Assembly: GCF_001949145.1 (NCBI RefSeq)
Contig: NW_019091457.1
Span: 126,001 to 175,749 of the forward strand
Reading direction: 5' to 3'
DNA: 49,749 bases
From: Acanthaster planci
Lineage: Eukaryota; Echinodermata; Asteroidea; Valvatida; Acanthasteridae
A program made the translations under genes and the position numbers. Below, piece after piece: positions 34,801-44,513 of the stretch. The first letter of the stretch is position 1; every line of letters starts with the position of its first letter. The notes under the pieces were generated by a model that had not been told where the DNA came from, made no database searches, and saw nothing but the letters and a program-made list of their open reading frames with translations.

Positions 34801-37800
34801 CAGATACTGCACGGTCTCAGTCCTGTTTGAACCCTGGCCAAAACCAGAAGATATTCATGTGTGGATAATCTATTTTCCGCCACGCAGCCATAAACGTTTA
34901 AGCCTAAATATGCACCTTTACATACTTTTACAACTTTGCTGTGTTATTCAATCACAATAACCTCAGGAAATTCTAATCATCATAAAAAAAATTGCAAGGA
35001 TTATCCAGATGACGCTATAAACTTACATGGATGAGTGCTTGTGTGACGAATGTCGGCAGTTTGGGCCTGCTAGCAAGGTAGTTCAACACATAATTTTCTA
35101 CAAAAGGAAATAACCATTTCTCACATCACAGCTACAATTCAAATATTCGCATCTTTTCTACTGCTGACTAGATTAATACTACCGTATCTAATTCCGACCA
35201 AAACAAAACAAGTTTGAATGTTTGAGGCTAGTTACATGTATTTACAAATAATGTATTTAACAGAGTTAGTATTTTTTGCCACAAAGCAATCCTCGGCACA
35301 ATACATACGTACACATGTCAGGATATTCTTTAAGTGCACAGAAAAGGCACGGGATTAAGGTTCATGAAAACAATTATACACAGGAGCTGGGATAACTTCA
35401 TTTCCGCTGAGGCGAATTCACAAAGGGCCACATTTAAACGCTGTTTCATTCAACCGGGATTCGTCACGCTCATGAAAGAACCTGTAACATGCATTGTACA
35501 CAATATGCAATGCATGTACATGTACACGTATGAAAGTCACCAGTACCAAAGGTCTTGCAAGGCGTTAGTTTGCACATACCCTGTCTTAAACGGGACAGAA
35601 ATTTACTCTGCAAACGATCAAACCATTATTGACGAAATTGTACTGGTATTGTTGCTGAACTGTGCTTGATTCTCTGGCACCTTGCCAAGGTATCACCGAC
35701 AAGCCACTGATGAAATGTTGCTGGCAATAACAATGAGCATGGAATGTCCCCGCAAGCAATAAAACCCCAAACAAAATGTCACAAAGGAAACAAAGTACAT
35801 GTACATGTAACATCACAGGTTTGCTTCAATGTCACTAACCATTTCTAACGCATCAGCCTAAAACCCTACAGTTCAGGTGTCATTTCTTTTTCAGGTCTTG
35901 ACAATAACCTCAGGTTACTGCAAAATGGTTTAAGGCAACTTTGGGAAGGTTTTGAACAATAGTCTCCCCGGGTCAAAGTTAACACCAGCGCCAAGTGTTT
36001 ATGTACATGTATGACACCACTTACGATGTGAAAACAAATGGATCTATCTACAACAGCAAAAACCAGCTTCAGAAATTATACACAGGAGCTGGGACAACTT
36101 CATTTCCGGTGAGGCAAATTCACAAAAGCCACATTTAAACGTTGTTTCATTCAAATGGGATCCGTCATGCTCATGAGAAGCAAGCTTCATTCATGACACT
36201 GTATTCACTGAAATTGGTAATGGGGGCATTAGGACTTGATTTAAAATTCATCACTGATGTTGCGACGTTGCAAGTCCTACATGTATCTAGAGAGGGACGG
36301 CAACATGCTTGTTTAGCTTGCAACTCTTAGCAGGTTCAGTTCTGTAACACTAAATGTTACTAAATGTTCCTGTTACACTAAATGTAACATGTAAATTTAT
36401 GAGCCATGTCTGAATTACTTGGCTGTAGTGGCTGCAGCCAGTTCCCATACAGCCGTGTGTAATTTTAAGCCGCAGCCAAGTGATTCAGACACAGCCATAC
36501 AAGCAAGCTTTAGGCTCTGCAATCCGCCTGTTGGCGGGGCTTGTTCGATTTGTTGGTAGTGATGCGACCGTAACAAGTGCATTTCATAGTCGTTCGTGAA
36601 CCAGTGAAGTGCAGTTCCCACCAAAGAAGCCTCCGCTGCTCGGAAAATTGCATCCTCTTTTGGTTCAGCTTGGGACTCGCAGACAAGAAAGGGAGCTATT
36701 TTTCGGTGACTAATCAGTGAACGCCAAGGAGGCGGCACACAGCATGTGCATGCTTGTTCGCACGTGTCTGGCAAGAAGTATGCACGAACACTCGTCCTTT
36801 CACAAAGTGTCAGTGTGGGCGTTGAGTGCATAAACACAAACAACATGTGACGGTCACAGTGAGGGAGTACTCAGACCCTAAGCAAATACGGAGGCGCATT
36901 CCAAATGAAATACAAATGCTGAAATTGGAACTGCGTGTACCTTTATCATTGATGGACAGCACACATCTATGTATCGTGCATAACATTGCACTACTGAACG
37001 CAGCCCCCGCAAACTCCAACTTCTCACAGAGCCATTAAGCCACCATGCACCAAAAAATTTTTTCCACCTGCGCAGTCATAACTTAGTTCAAAAATAAGAA
37101 TTCCACTCTCACAGAACAAATACAATATCATATCTGACAGGTAACAGCATGCAGCAGGGATGAACCGCATGTGTAAATGTACACACTGTGTTCCACTGCT
37201 CTGTTCACACACGTATTCCATAACAACTGTGCAAATACAAACATGCATAGGTAACAGTTAACACCATAACGTGCCTGCTAATGCTAGTCATTCCAAAAGT
37301 TCAAAGTGAGTTTCACTTTATTTCATTTTGTTTTCTAAGAAATGTTATTCATAGTGCTACAAAACTAGGTTTTTGAATGGGAAACATCTCAACCACAAAC
37401 CAGGCTCTTTTCAGTGTTCAACAAATGTGTTTTAGGGGGGGTAGGATTTTTGTTTCTAATTACATTTGATCCATGGTGCAATCTGCAGACCAAAAAGACA
37501 CCACATAGTCACAGTCGACGTTGATTTATGAGCAAATTGACAATGCGCAATTCTTCAATTGAAATATGACTGACAGGCTATCCAGTTCGTAAGTGTGACG
37601 TCACTTACATGTAAGTTTAAACCATGCCCACTGCACACAGAGTTACATGCATTGACTGCCGTTTACATGGAACCAGAAGTTAACGCGCAACTTCAAAAAT
37701 CGTCCAATGGGAGACTGCAAATCGTGGCAAATCACTTCGGTACTCTACCGTATATGGTACGACACACACGGGCCACGTTACCTGCACGTCTTCCTCTGCT

Positions 37801-40800
37801 TTTTGAGCTTTTTTCGTTTGGTGTTTGTTTTGCATGCACCTTGCCATGTTTTGCTTTGACTTTGTTCAATCTTTAACAGGGGTTATTAATCCACAACAGT
37901 TGAATGAAACGACATTTAAAGAGCAGCGAGTGGCAAATTTTTCAGTGAGAGAGTGCGTCTAGCCATGGGAATCCTACATGTGTACACAAACAAGACTTAA
38001 CTGTACGATACAATTCTCTTTACAACCTACATTATAATGATTATAATAATTTATTCATTTATAAAGCGCAAATTTCATACAGATGTCTTCAAATGCACTG
38101 TACAATGAAGACATTAAGCGTGGAATGATGAATACATTTAAACATGGTTGAGCCGATGGCATACAAGGGCGTCTCGGGCAGCCGCCAAACGACCCACATT
38201 CACCAACATCAGTAAAAGGGAGACAGTAAGAAGCAGTTACAGTTTTTAGAGGTGGGAGGAAAATCCCAGAGGAATATTCTGGGTAAAACCCACGAGTCAG
38301 GTGGGGACTGAAAACCCAATCCACATGTGGACCAGGCCGGGAATCGAACCCGGGACCACAGAGGTGGAAAGCGAGGAAAGAACTACCTTGCCAACCTGAC
38401 TCCTGACCTGTACTGTGCATTGACATAGATAAAAATGAATCAGGCGTAATAGAGTGCATTTAATAGGTACAGAGCAAGTGTGGCCACTTCAAATGTTGAG
38501 TGGCAAGCCAAACGGTAAATATTCTTCCTGGAAAACGCAGTTTTACAAGGAAAAAAACACATCCCTCACGAGTCGACTATTGAACGAGACAAAGGGGCAC
38601 AGTGAAGTTTATTCCCCAGAACTGAAAGGAAAGCCATCACTTACTGATGTCTATTCTCTGCTCCAGTGGAAGGACTGGCGAGGGCCGGCAAATGAGTTTT
38701 GTGAGTGTTGTGGCTGCGAGAAGTTGTGCATATGCTGACTGCAAAATGTAGACAAAAAAAAATGGTCAAAAGAAACAGTTGCCAAAAAACAAACCAAGTT
38801 TTGTTTTTACATTCCAATAAAAAGAGACTGTAAAGATGGATCAGAGCCCCAAAGTTGGGTTTAAATTTCAAATTAGGTTCAGTTCATTCTTAAATGCAGG
38901 CCATGTCCAAAACAGGCTTCCAGAGCTATGGCTAGGTCTATTGTCTACGCGTCTCCACGCATTTCCAATGAAGTGAAGACCTAGACCTAGTTCAAGAGAA
39001 GAGACTCGAATCCAGCCTCAATCTCAAGGTCTCAAGTCAAGTGAAAATCTCAAGTTTGGTTCACTCTTTGATTGGGTTCAATCTCAGATTGGATCCAGTT
39101 GTAGGTTAGGTTTCATCTCTCAACAGGTCAAGTTCAGTCTCAAGTGTGCTTCAATCTCAGGTTGGGTTGATTTTGTTTCAAAGGAAGGGGGTTCAATCTC
39201 ATGATGTGCTGTGTACATCTCCACGCTCATTTTCAGCTCGTTACAAGGTGAGGGTCATATCTCCAGCTAGAACCCGTTTCAAAACGAGCTTATGCCACTT
39301 TAATTTCACGCTGCTGTGGGAAACATTCCTGGAGGTTTTTCCCCAAATCCCACCCAGTTGTGTAGAGATTTGTTTTCGGACCGAATATGAATCAGCCGTT
39401 CCAGGTTCTAACCCCCTTTTGTGGCATGATCCCTTTTTAAGACCTACATGTAGGGTTAGGATTATAGACACATCCAGCCACTTTTCATTGGACAGTCCAA
39501 GTGGCTCCTGATAATGGCAGAAAGCCAACCATCAAGGAACAGTTTCTGCGTACAACAGTCACTGCAATGCTTACTGCCATTGGCGGGGGCCACTGCAAAT
39601 AATATACCCAGCAAGATATGGGACGGAGGGGTACCCCCCTTACCTGTCCAATCCCTATACAGACTCTAAACTATTGTTACCTAACACATCCCCCCTAGAT
39701 GTCTGTAAAGAATTCTAGAGACCCCAATCAAAGAATGACCAACACAAAGGTGGGGGGGTGCTCTCCGTCTCATATCTTGCTTCGTATGACAAATAACCAG
39801 TGATAACATTAACCCTAACAGAACCGGGCGTTGTTTGGCTTAGAGTACTCAGAACCACAAAATACTAAGTAACACTCTGAGCCTGAAGGACCTAGCTCTA
39901 CAAATTACTATTTCTGGCTAGGTTTATTCCATTGTTATTTATACAGAGAACAATGAAACCATGCATTCATAGTGCCACAGCACTGTATGGTACATTGTCT
40001 TTTCTATTGTGTTTTATGGCTTCAGAGAATAATCATGTCATGTCCTCTTACAAGTGACAGGGCTGAGTACTACATTTTACTACTAAGTAGTATTTTGTAG
40101 CATTCGGGACTGTTAGGGTTAACTTGGATACCACATTTGTCTATAAATGCAAGCTCACACCGATGACGCCAAATGGCAAAGAAAACACTGTTTTTTTAAC
40201 TTTCTTACAAAAGATACATATTTTACCAGGAGGGTGGATAAATTTTCTGAAATCCTTTGCTGGTACTGTTGCATCTAAAGTAAAGGATCTTCAACCCCAT
40301 CTAACTGGTTTTAAACTTGCATCATACATGTTGTTAGTAACAAGTACTTGACAATTTGTTGCCAAATTAAACGAAAAAGGAAATCTGCTTCCCAAAAGAA
40401 GGAAAAAGGAAACAGACAAGGAAGAGAAACTACTTTCGTTTTTGTTTTTGAATTTTTTTTTCTCACGAGGCCCCATACGACTTACACTGCTTCTCTCCAG
40501 CAGCAGTTGGCACTTGGTCAGACAGTCAGGAGAGTTGGTGAAGTTGACCAACGCCTTCTCCGCCTGCGCTCGCTGCTCGCCGTCTGTGGTCTCGTACAGC
40601 TGCTTGCACAGCACCTCCAGCTGCGAAATCTGTTAAAGGAAACGGGACGATTTAAATTGGTCAACTGTCTTGGTTCTTCTGCGGGGGTGTTATTTATTAA
40701 ATAGATGCCTGTCGCTTCCGCTGTCCGTGAATTTCAACAACCGAAAAAGAAATTCCGTCGGTGAAGGCACTTCGTGCAAGCTAGTGTAAAGTATCCAGTT

Positions 40801-42767
40801 CAGGAGCCCTGTGCTGGTGTGACGGTCTCAGCTGTCTCCTGGTCTCAGCGGTCCCCCCTGAATAGCCGGACATTAAAACGGACGACTTTCCCTTTGTCGT
40901 GCACAGAGATGGCATGACGTACAAAATGTATTTTACCATATTTGGTAAGGGGGACTGCTGAGACCAGGAGACAGCTGAAACCACCACACCGGGAACCAAC
41001 AAGAACTTCGCACTTCAAAGGCTGTATTTACAAATAAATCTCCTCCAATTTTAATTGGTCGAATTGCATCTCGATGACGGTAATGAACTTCTGCGCAATT
41101 TCACTAATCCCACTGCATCTCTCATTTGAGGTTGAACGGAAGCCATGCAGTAACTGGTCAAGCTGTCTTGGTGCTGACGATGGCCACTGAACTTATTTGA
41201 CTGAGACTAAGCACATGCTGCGATCTTGCATGGTGTCGGTAAGCAAAAGTGTTGTAAATTTCATTATTCTAATCAGGTAAACAAACCATCCATTCTACAT
41301 CAAATCATATTCCCAAAGCACTTATGAAATCTTAAGGCAGAAATATTTGTGACGGCAGAGAAATTCTGTATGATCGAAACAGCAAAACTTCAATTATGCA
41401 CTCCTTAACATCACTATCAGTAAGGGAAAGAGTTCCATATATGGAAAACACTAATTTTCCCTTAAAAATTTTATAAAACCATCACAAAGTGATAACATTT
41501 CACAACAAGTGAGAGGTAGCTGACAAAACTCCAAAGAATTGAGGCCTACACGTACTTAGAAAACACTAGGGTCTTTTCAGACAAGTCTCATAGGTCAGCG
41601 CACAGGGCTGCAAGTGTGGTTCGTATATAGAACTCTATTTGTAACACCTTACAGTTCTGAAAGTAGACATAATGGGCAAAGTCATGAAAGTGGTTGTTGG
41701 GGGTGAAGCAGTTGTTGTGGGGACAGACAAGGCCGCTCAATAGGAAGTGTTCACTGTGCGACAGTGCGCTCACGTGCACTGGTACCCAACGGCTGTTGAT
41801 TGTCTTTCTTCAATTTGGGCATAAATAATGAGGAGCCATGTGATTGGTCAGTGTGACCCCAAGCGCGCCGCAGCCAATTGCCATTTCAAGCAGCACGGCT
41901 AAGAATTACACACACACACATGTACGGAAAGTGGCTGTACCCAATTTCCATGTCTTGTGTATCGATCACAGCCGTAGTCAGTGATTTGGTCGCGGCTCGT
42001 GTTCGCAAGTACACATGTGAACCGCATGACTCTCAGACACTGATTAGGAAATATTTGCACTGTTTCTTGGAAAACTGCATAGTTTTGGCCCTTTTTTTCT
42101 TGATACTCAAAACAAAGGTATGTAAGTTATCTTACATAAAACTCTTAGGGGAAATGAAGCAACATTTCTATGGGAACTCGAATGGAATCGCTGTTCGTGC
42201 ATGCCATGTTAAACATCATGCATAGCCTATGGCAAAAAAGGTTCTTTTTCCGGGGGATTCATGGGAGAGGAGCGGACGTCGGACCCCACGATTCTGGGGG
42301 TTGAGAGCTACTACAGCCCTACGTGTGGAGCTAGGGACAGACATGATGGGTGTGGGCAAAAAGGTTGAAGTGTTTGTGTAAAGCATTCAAATATTATCAA
42401 ACGGGATATCAAGAGCTTTGAAAGTGTTAATCAAGAATAAGTTGCAGGCCTGGGATTGCACAGAACTGCGGGGATCAAGTTGGCTGTCAAACATGATATC
42501 GTCAACCATGTTAGCTCGGTCGTGGGCGCGATGACCATGATGACACACGATGATTGATAGGCCTAACAGACCTACGTCGATCAGAAAGTTTCACGTTTTT
42601 AACTGCAAACAGCAACCAAACAGTTTGTTTTAATTGCCAAACCTGCACAATCTTGAAAGCAATAATGAAGCAGTTTCTCTGTCAAGCAATCAGGACGATG
42701 CTAGACTTTTCAACCCCATTTTGCCGCCAAAAAACTCCCAGCACCTTACCTGTTCCATGTCCGCCAT
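19883..42767 (-). CDS. XPO7: XPO7, exportin-7 / RanBP16 (complete, 27 coding exons)
   Basis: Exportin-7 is an importin-beta-family, RanGTP-dependent transport receptor made of HEAT repeats. Exons: 42767-42750, 40629-40486, 38738-38645, 35097-35027, 34610-34515, 33321-33256, 32624-32520, 32139-31974, 31742-31669, 31426-31307, 30750-30604, 30152-29922, 28900-28768, 27777-27672, 26853-26718, 26416-26343, 25793-25649, 25185-24958, 24830-24742, 24231-24041, 23915-23858, 23492-23333, 22945-22807, 22341-22190, 21192-21094, 20583-20456, 19994-19883. They sum to 3282 nt (1093 residues; human 1087) with every phase matching. Near-identical landmarks include [50 protein letters not shown] and the C-terminal DMMS. 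The start MADMEQ parallels human MADHVQ. Odd points are the multiplied donor after exon 12, two probable U12-type introns, and a lysine-rich patch in exon 24. Confidence 0.97.
20925..21045 (+). repeat. tRNA-derived SINE fragment (copy A)
   Basis: A box B-like GAGTTCAAGTC is followed by a tail containing GTCGGTGTAAGGGCAAATCC. The same organisation and much of the sequence recur at 26505-26625, so the two are members of one SINE family. The box A end appears truncated. It lies in XPO7 intron 25. Confidence 0.6.
21205..21405 (-). repeat. SINE, internally deleted copy (family of 38034-38404)
   Basis: On the minus strand this begins near 21405 with TTGGCAAAGTAGTTCTTTCC, has a degenerate box B (CCGGTTCGATT), then jumps to a 3' tail (TTGTACAGTGCATTTGAACA) and ends in TTATTATT-rich sequence. 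It aligns with both ends of the longer copy at 38034-38404 and lacks its middle. Confidence 0.7.
21611..21788. repeat. AGATT/AATCTCACC MITE (copy 1)
   Basis: It shares order and sequence with 33391-33563: AGATTGACCAATGATTAAAA near the left end, repeated AAGCTGAAAT motifs, AATCTCCTATACTTTTGTGC in the middle, and GAAATCTCACCC at the right end. The ends of the better copy are inverted repeats. It lies in XPO7 intron 24. Confidence 0.65.
23493..23857 (-). other. XPO7 intron 21, probable U12-type AT-AC intron
   Basis: The intron starts ATATCCTTTT immediately after the exon bases ATG AA, and ends CCCCTCAC before G CTG AAG. A perfect U12 branch-site match, TTCCTTGAC, lies at 23515-23507 with the branch A 15 nt from the 3' end. 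This splice gives [13 protein letters not shown], collinear with human VYALKLKGISICF. No acceptable GT-AG pair yields that protein. Confidence 0.88.
24232..24741 (-). other. XPO7 intron 19, probable U12-type GT-AG intron
   Basis: The donor reads GGAT/GTATCCTTTATG, an exact match to the U12 GT-type consensus and unlike the GTRAGT donors elsewhere in the gene. A TTTTCCTTAGCC sequence, one base off the U12 branch consensus, lies about 20 nt before the acceptor CCGTCAG. The splice joins [13 protein letters not shown] in phase 2, as in human XPO7. Confidence 0.7.
25297..25610. repeat. ATCACAAGTCATCATAAAAC minisatellite
   Basis: A diverged tandem array of roughly 20-bp CATCACAAGT/CATCATAAAAC motifs lies in XPO7 intron 17. 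It includes a 29-bp near-palindrome at 25457-25485 (ATAAACCACTGAT, 3-base centre, reverse complement). Confidence 0.8.
26505..26625 (+). repeat. tRNA-derived SINE fragment (copy B)
   Basis: A box B GGGTTCGAGTCCCACC is followed by a tail matching 20925-21045, including GACGGTGTGAGGGCTAAACC. The box A region is not clear. It lies in XPO7 intron 15. Confidence 0.6.
27060..27515. repeat. GAGTACAAGTACAGTGCCAT minisatellite
   Basis: An array of about 30-bp units, built from GAGTACAAGTACAGTGCCAT and GAGTACGAGTACCTTACCAT half-units, decays toward its right end into longer irregular spacing. It lies in XPO7 intron 14. Confidence 0.85.
27856..27917. other. Assembly gap (62 N)
   Basis: A run of unknown bases lies in XPO7 intron 13, between exons 13 and 14. 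Neither flanking exon is affected. A separate single N is present at 8760 in PUF60 intron 3. Confidence 0.99.
29290..29921 (-). repeat. 147-bp tandem repeats carrying in-frame splice donors
   Basis: Four further copies of the exon 12 3' end lie in the start of intron 12. Donor GT dinucleotides sit at 29921/29920 (normal), 29774/29773, 29627/29626, 29480/29479 and 29333/29332, each exactly 147 bp apart. All read CAG or CGG/GTGAGT. The minus-strand frame stays open from exon 12 through the fourth donor. A TAG at 29411-29409 in the fifth unit ends it. Each unit encodes 49 residues such as [17 protein letters not shown], preceded by intron-derived [15 protein letters not shown]. Use of donors 2, 3 or 4 would add 49, 98 or 147 residues without a frameshift. 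Confidence 0.9.
29922..30152 (-). CDS. XPO7: XPO7 exon 12 (parent of the tandem donor array)
   Basis: This exon encodes 77 residues (about 368-444), the same length as in human XPO7, from [13 protein letters not shown] to GMVQQQLDQ. It starts at a CCCCCAG acceptor and ends CAG/GTGAGT in phase 0, and joins to exon 13 ([13 protein letters not shown]). Its last ~100 nt plus ~45 nt of intron are the source of the 147-bp repeats that follow. Confidence 0.95.
32765..33015 (+). repeat. Dimeric tRNA-derived SINE
   Basis: Two tRNA-like heads lie in tandem. The first has ATGGCCCGGTGGTTAGC with a degenerate B box near 32815-32828. The second has TGTGGCCTAGTGGTTAG with box B GGTTCGAATCC near 32901-32911. 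A single shared tail follows, with CCTTGGGCAAGTCATTTTGC. This is a common SINE design in marine invertebrates. It lies in XPO7 intron 6. Confidence 0.8.
33391..33563. repeat. GGGTGAGATT MITE (copy 2)
   Basis: The left end GGGGGTGAGATTGACC and right end GAAATCTCACCCCTGAG form short terminal inverted repeats. The interior is A-rich with AGCTGAAAA motifs and matches 21611-21788. It lies in XPO7 intron 5. Confidence 0.7.
35372..35475 (+). repeat. 104-bp direct repeat, copy 1
   Basis: It is nearly identical to 36074-36176, both starting AATTATACACAGGAGCTGGG and ending near GCTCATGA. The two are about 700 bp apart. A fragment of the same motif in inverted orientation is visible near 37899-37920. 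Confidence 0.85.
36074..36176 (+). repeat. 104-bp direct repeat, copy 2
   Basis: Second copy of the repeat at 35372-35475, with roughly ten scattered differences. No common flanking duplication was found, so a tandem duplication of a larger block or a dispersed family are both possible. Confidence 0.85.
38034..38404 (-). repeat. Full-length tRNA-derived SINE
   Basis: Read on the minus strand from 38404, it starts GGAGTCAGGTTGGCAAGGTA (box A region), followed by box B GGGTTCGATTCCC near 38340-38352. Then come a body of about 230 bp, a tail containing TTATAAATGAATAAATTATT, and an A/T-rich end. The internally deleted relative is at 21205-21405. Confidence 0.8.
38645..38738 (-). CDS. XPO7: XPO7 exon 3 (divergent segment)
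   Basis: The exon encodes [15 protein letters not shown], then [16 protein letters not shown], with a 1-base overhang. It is flanked by acceptor TTTTGCAG and donor ATCA/GTAAGT. The RPSPV stretch replaces the human SRTNNP segment. Both ends are strongly conserved and phases fit exons 2 and 4, so the exon is secure. Confidence 0.92.
39604..39787. repeat. MITE with AGCAAGATATGRGACGGAG termini
   Basis: The left terminus AGCAAGATATGGGACGGAG (39610-39628) and the reverse complement of the right terminus (ending 39781) differ at one of 19 positions. The body is about 172 bp. A related copy lies in opposite orientation at about 49434-49640, and a third terminus starts near 49722. Confidence 0.85.
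39809..40122. repeat. piggyBac-like MITE flanked by TTAA
   Basis: A 306-bp element (39813-40118) begins CCCTAACAG and ends CTGTTAGGG, with TTAA directly at both outer ends. Terminal CCC and a TTAA target duplication are the hallmark of the piggyBac superfamily. No transposase is encoded. A diverged copy in inverted orientation lies at 48920-49230. Confidence 0.85.
40815..40990. repeat. MITE with ~41-bp terminal inverted repeats
   Basis: The left end GGTGTGACGGTCTCAGCTGT and the reverse complement of the right end (GGTGTGGTGGTTTCAGCTGT) agree over about 41 bp with few mismatches. The 176-bp element lies in XPO7 intron 1, upstream of exon 2 in transcript terms. Confidence 0.85.
41429..41636. 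repeat. AGAGTTCCATAT MITE (copy 1)
   Basis: It begins AGAGTTCCATATATGG and ends with the inverted TATATAGAACTCT. The interior (CTAATTTTCCCTT, AAGTGATAACAT, AGTCTCATAGG) is collinear with 44988-45184. It is about 208 bp and lies in XPO7 intron 1. Confidence 0.8.
42262..42302. repeat. Hairpin element relative (copy 2)
   Basis: GGAGCGGACGTCGGACCCCA with its continuation TTCTGGGGGTT matches the loop and right arm of the hairpin at 16185-16243. The left arm is missing or diverged here. Confidence 0.6.
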
Positions 42768-44513
42768 TTTTCTGATGTTTTGATATGACATGATAGACAC
42801 ACGAGCAAAATTTTCACGGTAAACCAAGAGCGCCCTCTCTGGTTGTTCACCAGCGCTTTGTTCAAAAGAAACTTGAAGAAAGCCACTTGAACCTGAATCA
42901 TGTGCATAGAACGACCACAGCCAGTTAGTTTGAGCAGCTTGCAGCTTAATCGCTGAAGTGCTACAAGAATCATAATGTATGACCCAACTTTTTATATCTG
43001 ACGATTTTTTTCTAATTTTCATTACGCCCAAAATTTAAATTCCGAGAAAAGTACTCATCTGATCCAGACGAAAAATTTGGCTCCATGGACTTCAAGATTT
43101 CCTCACCTCACTAAATAGCACACCCCGCTAACGTGTCACAAAAATAACCCAGTGAAAGCGAAAAACAAGGAAATTTGAAAGTTGTGTTCTTGCAAAGGGT
43201 ATACATACTGAGGAGTAATATGGTCTGCTCTTTTTACGTCACAGCTTCCTACAAGAGGCTGCTAAAACTATCGCTGACCATCAACACAAAAGTAGAAAAA
43301 TAATTCACGAAGTGTTCAAATACCCTACGCGGCTGTAATACACGGTACTACATACGACCAACTCAAAATACAACCCTATTTAAAATTGATGGGACGTTAT
43401 TGGGTTGTTTTCTTTTATTATTTTTAAACAAATATGAGGTAAAATTGGAAACCGTAAAGTGGTTTTCTGCAAACTCTGGCCGCCCATACAAGTTGTAGGC
43501 AAATGGGAGAAGATGATCCGTCAAGACCTAGACTTTTTGGTGTTATGTCCCAGAGGGTGGGTAGGTTAATCAGGCTAGGCTTGTAAAACTTGGTTTGAGC
43601 AATCTTGCTGACTTGCATTTGAAAAGTTAACATTAATTGTTAATTTTATTAAACTCCTTTATAATGTTTATCGATGTGTAATAATAGTTATTTTCTTTTA
43701 TTCTTTTATGAGCTTTTATACTTTTTTGTTACATGTTTCTGCTTCTGCTCCTTATACTGCACGCTATTCAACAAACACCACACTGGGACTAGTTGCAGGC
43801 GCGTAGTGGCTAGCGCCCCCCGGCCCTCAAAAATGATGATAACTGCATGTCGTTGGGTTTGACTTGAATGCGTCGACGGATGTACTTCAGGGTCGGATCC
43901 AGGGTTTTCCCCAAAGGAGGGGTGTGTGAACTAAATTAGCAATGGTATAGAGTACTGAAGTGTAACGTTACTGTAAATTTCAGGCAGTAAGGCCCCTGTA
44001 TTTTTCTTCTCCCTACCTTTTCTTCTTTTTTGGGGTGTGGGCCCAACGCCCCGCCCCCTGGATCCGCCCCTGTACCTTTATTGTTTCCCCTGATGTTTTT
44101 TGGCTTGCATAGGCTATCCCGGCACCAGGTCCTTTTCATTTTGTTCTTTTTTCTTTCGTAGTTTTATGTTCATTTTCCTTTCTGGAGGTGTTCGCAAAAT
44201 AAATAAAACCAAACCAAACAAGAAACCAAGCCTCCATCAGTCCCAATCCAGGGGGGCGCGATAATGTCCTAGCGCTTCGTAGAAATAATAACTCGAGCGT
44301 CTAGACTGCCACGTATGATGTTGGGTCCGGAAATAAGTGGAAATAAACATTACAAAAGGAATCTTTGAAGCACATAAGATTAAGAGTCTATGTATCACGT
44401 CGTGCAGCCGCGGCCGCAGTGTCGGTTCGCCTCACGCCTGCCTAGCTTTTTAAAGCAAAATTCCCCATTTTGCACGTTTGAATTGGCTTAACACTAGGTG
44501 TGACATTGCAACA
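42768..44513. promoter_or_regulatory. Divergent XPO7 / SLC39A13 upstream region
   Basis: About 1.75 kb separates the XPO7 start codon (minus) from the SLC39A13-like start codon (plus). It must hold both promoters and both 5' UTRs. A short GC-rich patch (CAGCCGCGGCCGCAGTGTCG, about 44405-44424) lies about 100 bp before the SLC39A13 ATG. A MITE occupies 43888-44072. No TATA box is assigned. The XPO7 frame remains open upstream to an in-frame ATG at 43022. Confidence 0.5.
43888..44072. repeat. CAGGGGCGGATCCAGGG-terminus MITE
   Basis: The left end CAGGGTCGGATCCAGGG and the reverse complement of the right end (CAGGGGCGGATCCAGGGGG) are near-identical, with 185 bp between outer ends. CAGGG-type ends suggest the hAT superfamily, but no clear 8-bp target duplication is seen, so that placement is tentative. 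Confidence 0.65.

Larger units (their letters stand above)
35098..38644 (-). other. XPO7 intron 3
   Basis: This 3.5-kb intron holds the direct repeat pair at 35372-35475 and 36074-36176, and the full-length SINE at 38034-38404. A 143-codon open frame at 36415-36846 (minus) shows no protein signature and is not called. Confidence 0.75.

Noticed and set aside
36415-36846. 143-codon minus-strand open frame inside XPO7 intron 3
   Set aside because: No recognisable domain, no splice phase fitting XPO7, and composition like the surrounding intron.
38330-38404. Functional tRNA gene suggested by GGGTTCGATTCCC
   Set aside because: Box A and B are present, but the element continues into a SINE body and tail and has a deleted relative; it does not end as a tRNA.
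44478-44513. Upstream extension of the SLC39A13-like exon
   Set aside because: It starts with TTG, and the first ATG with a good context is at 44514, directly before the signal peptide.
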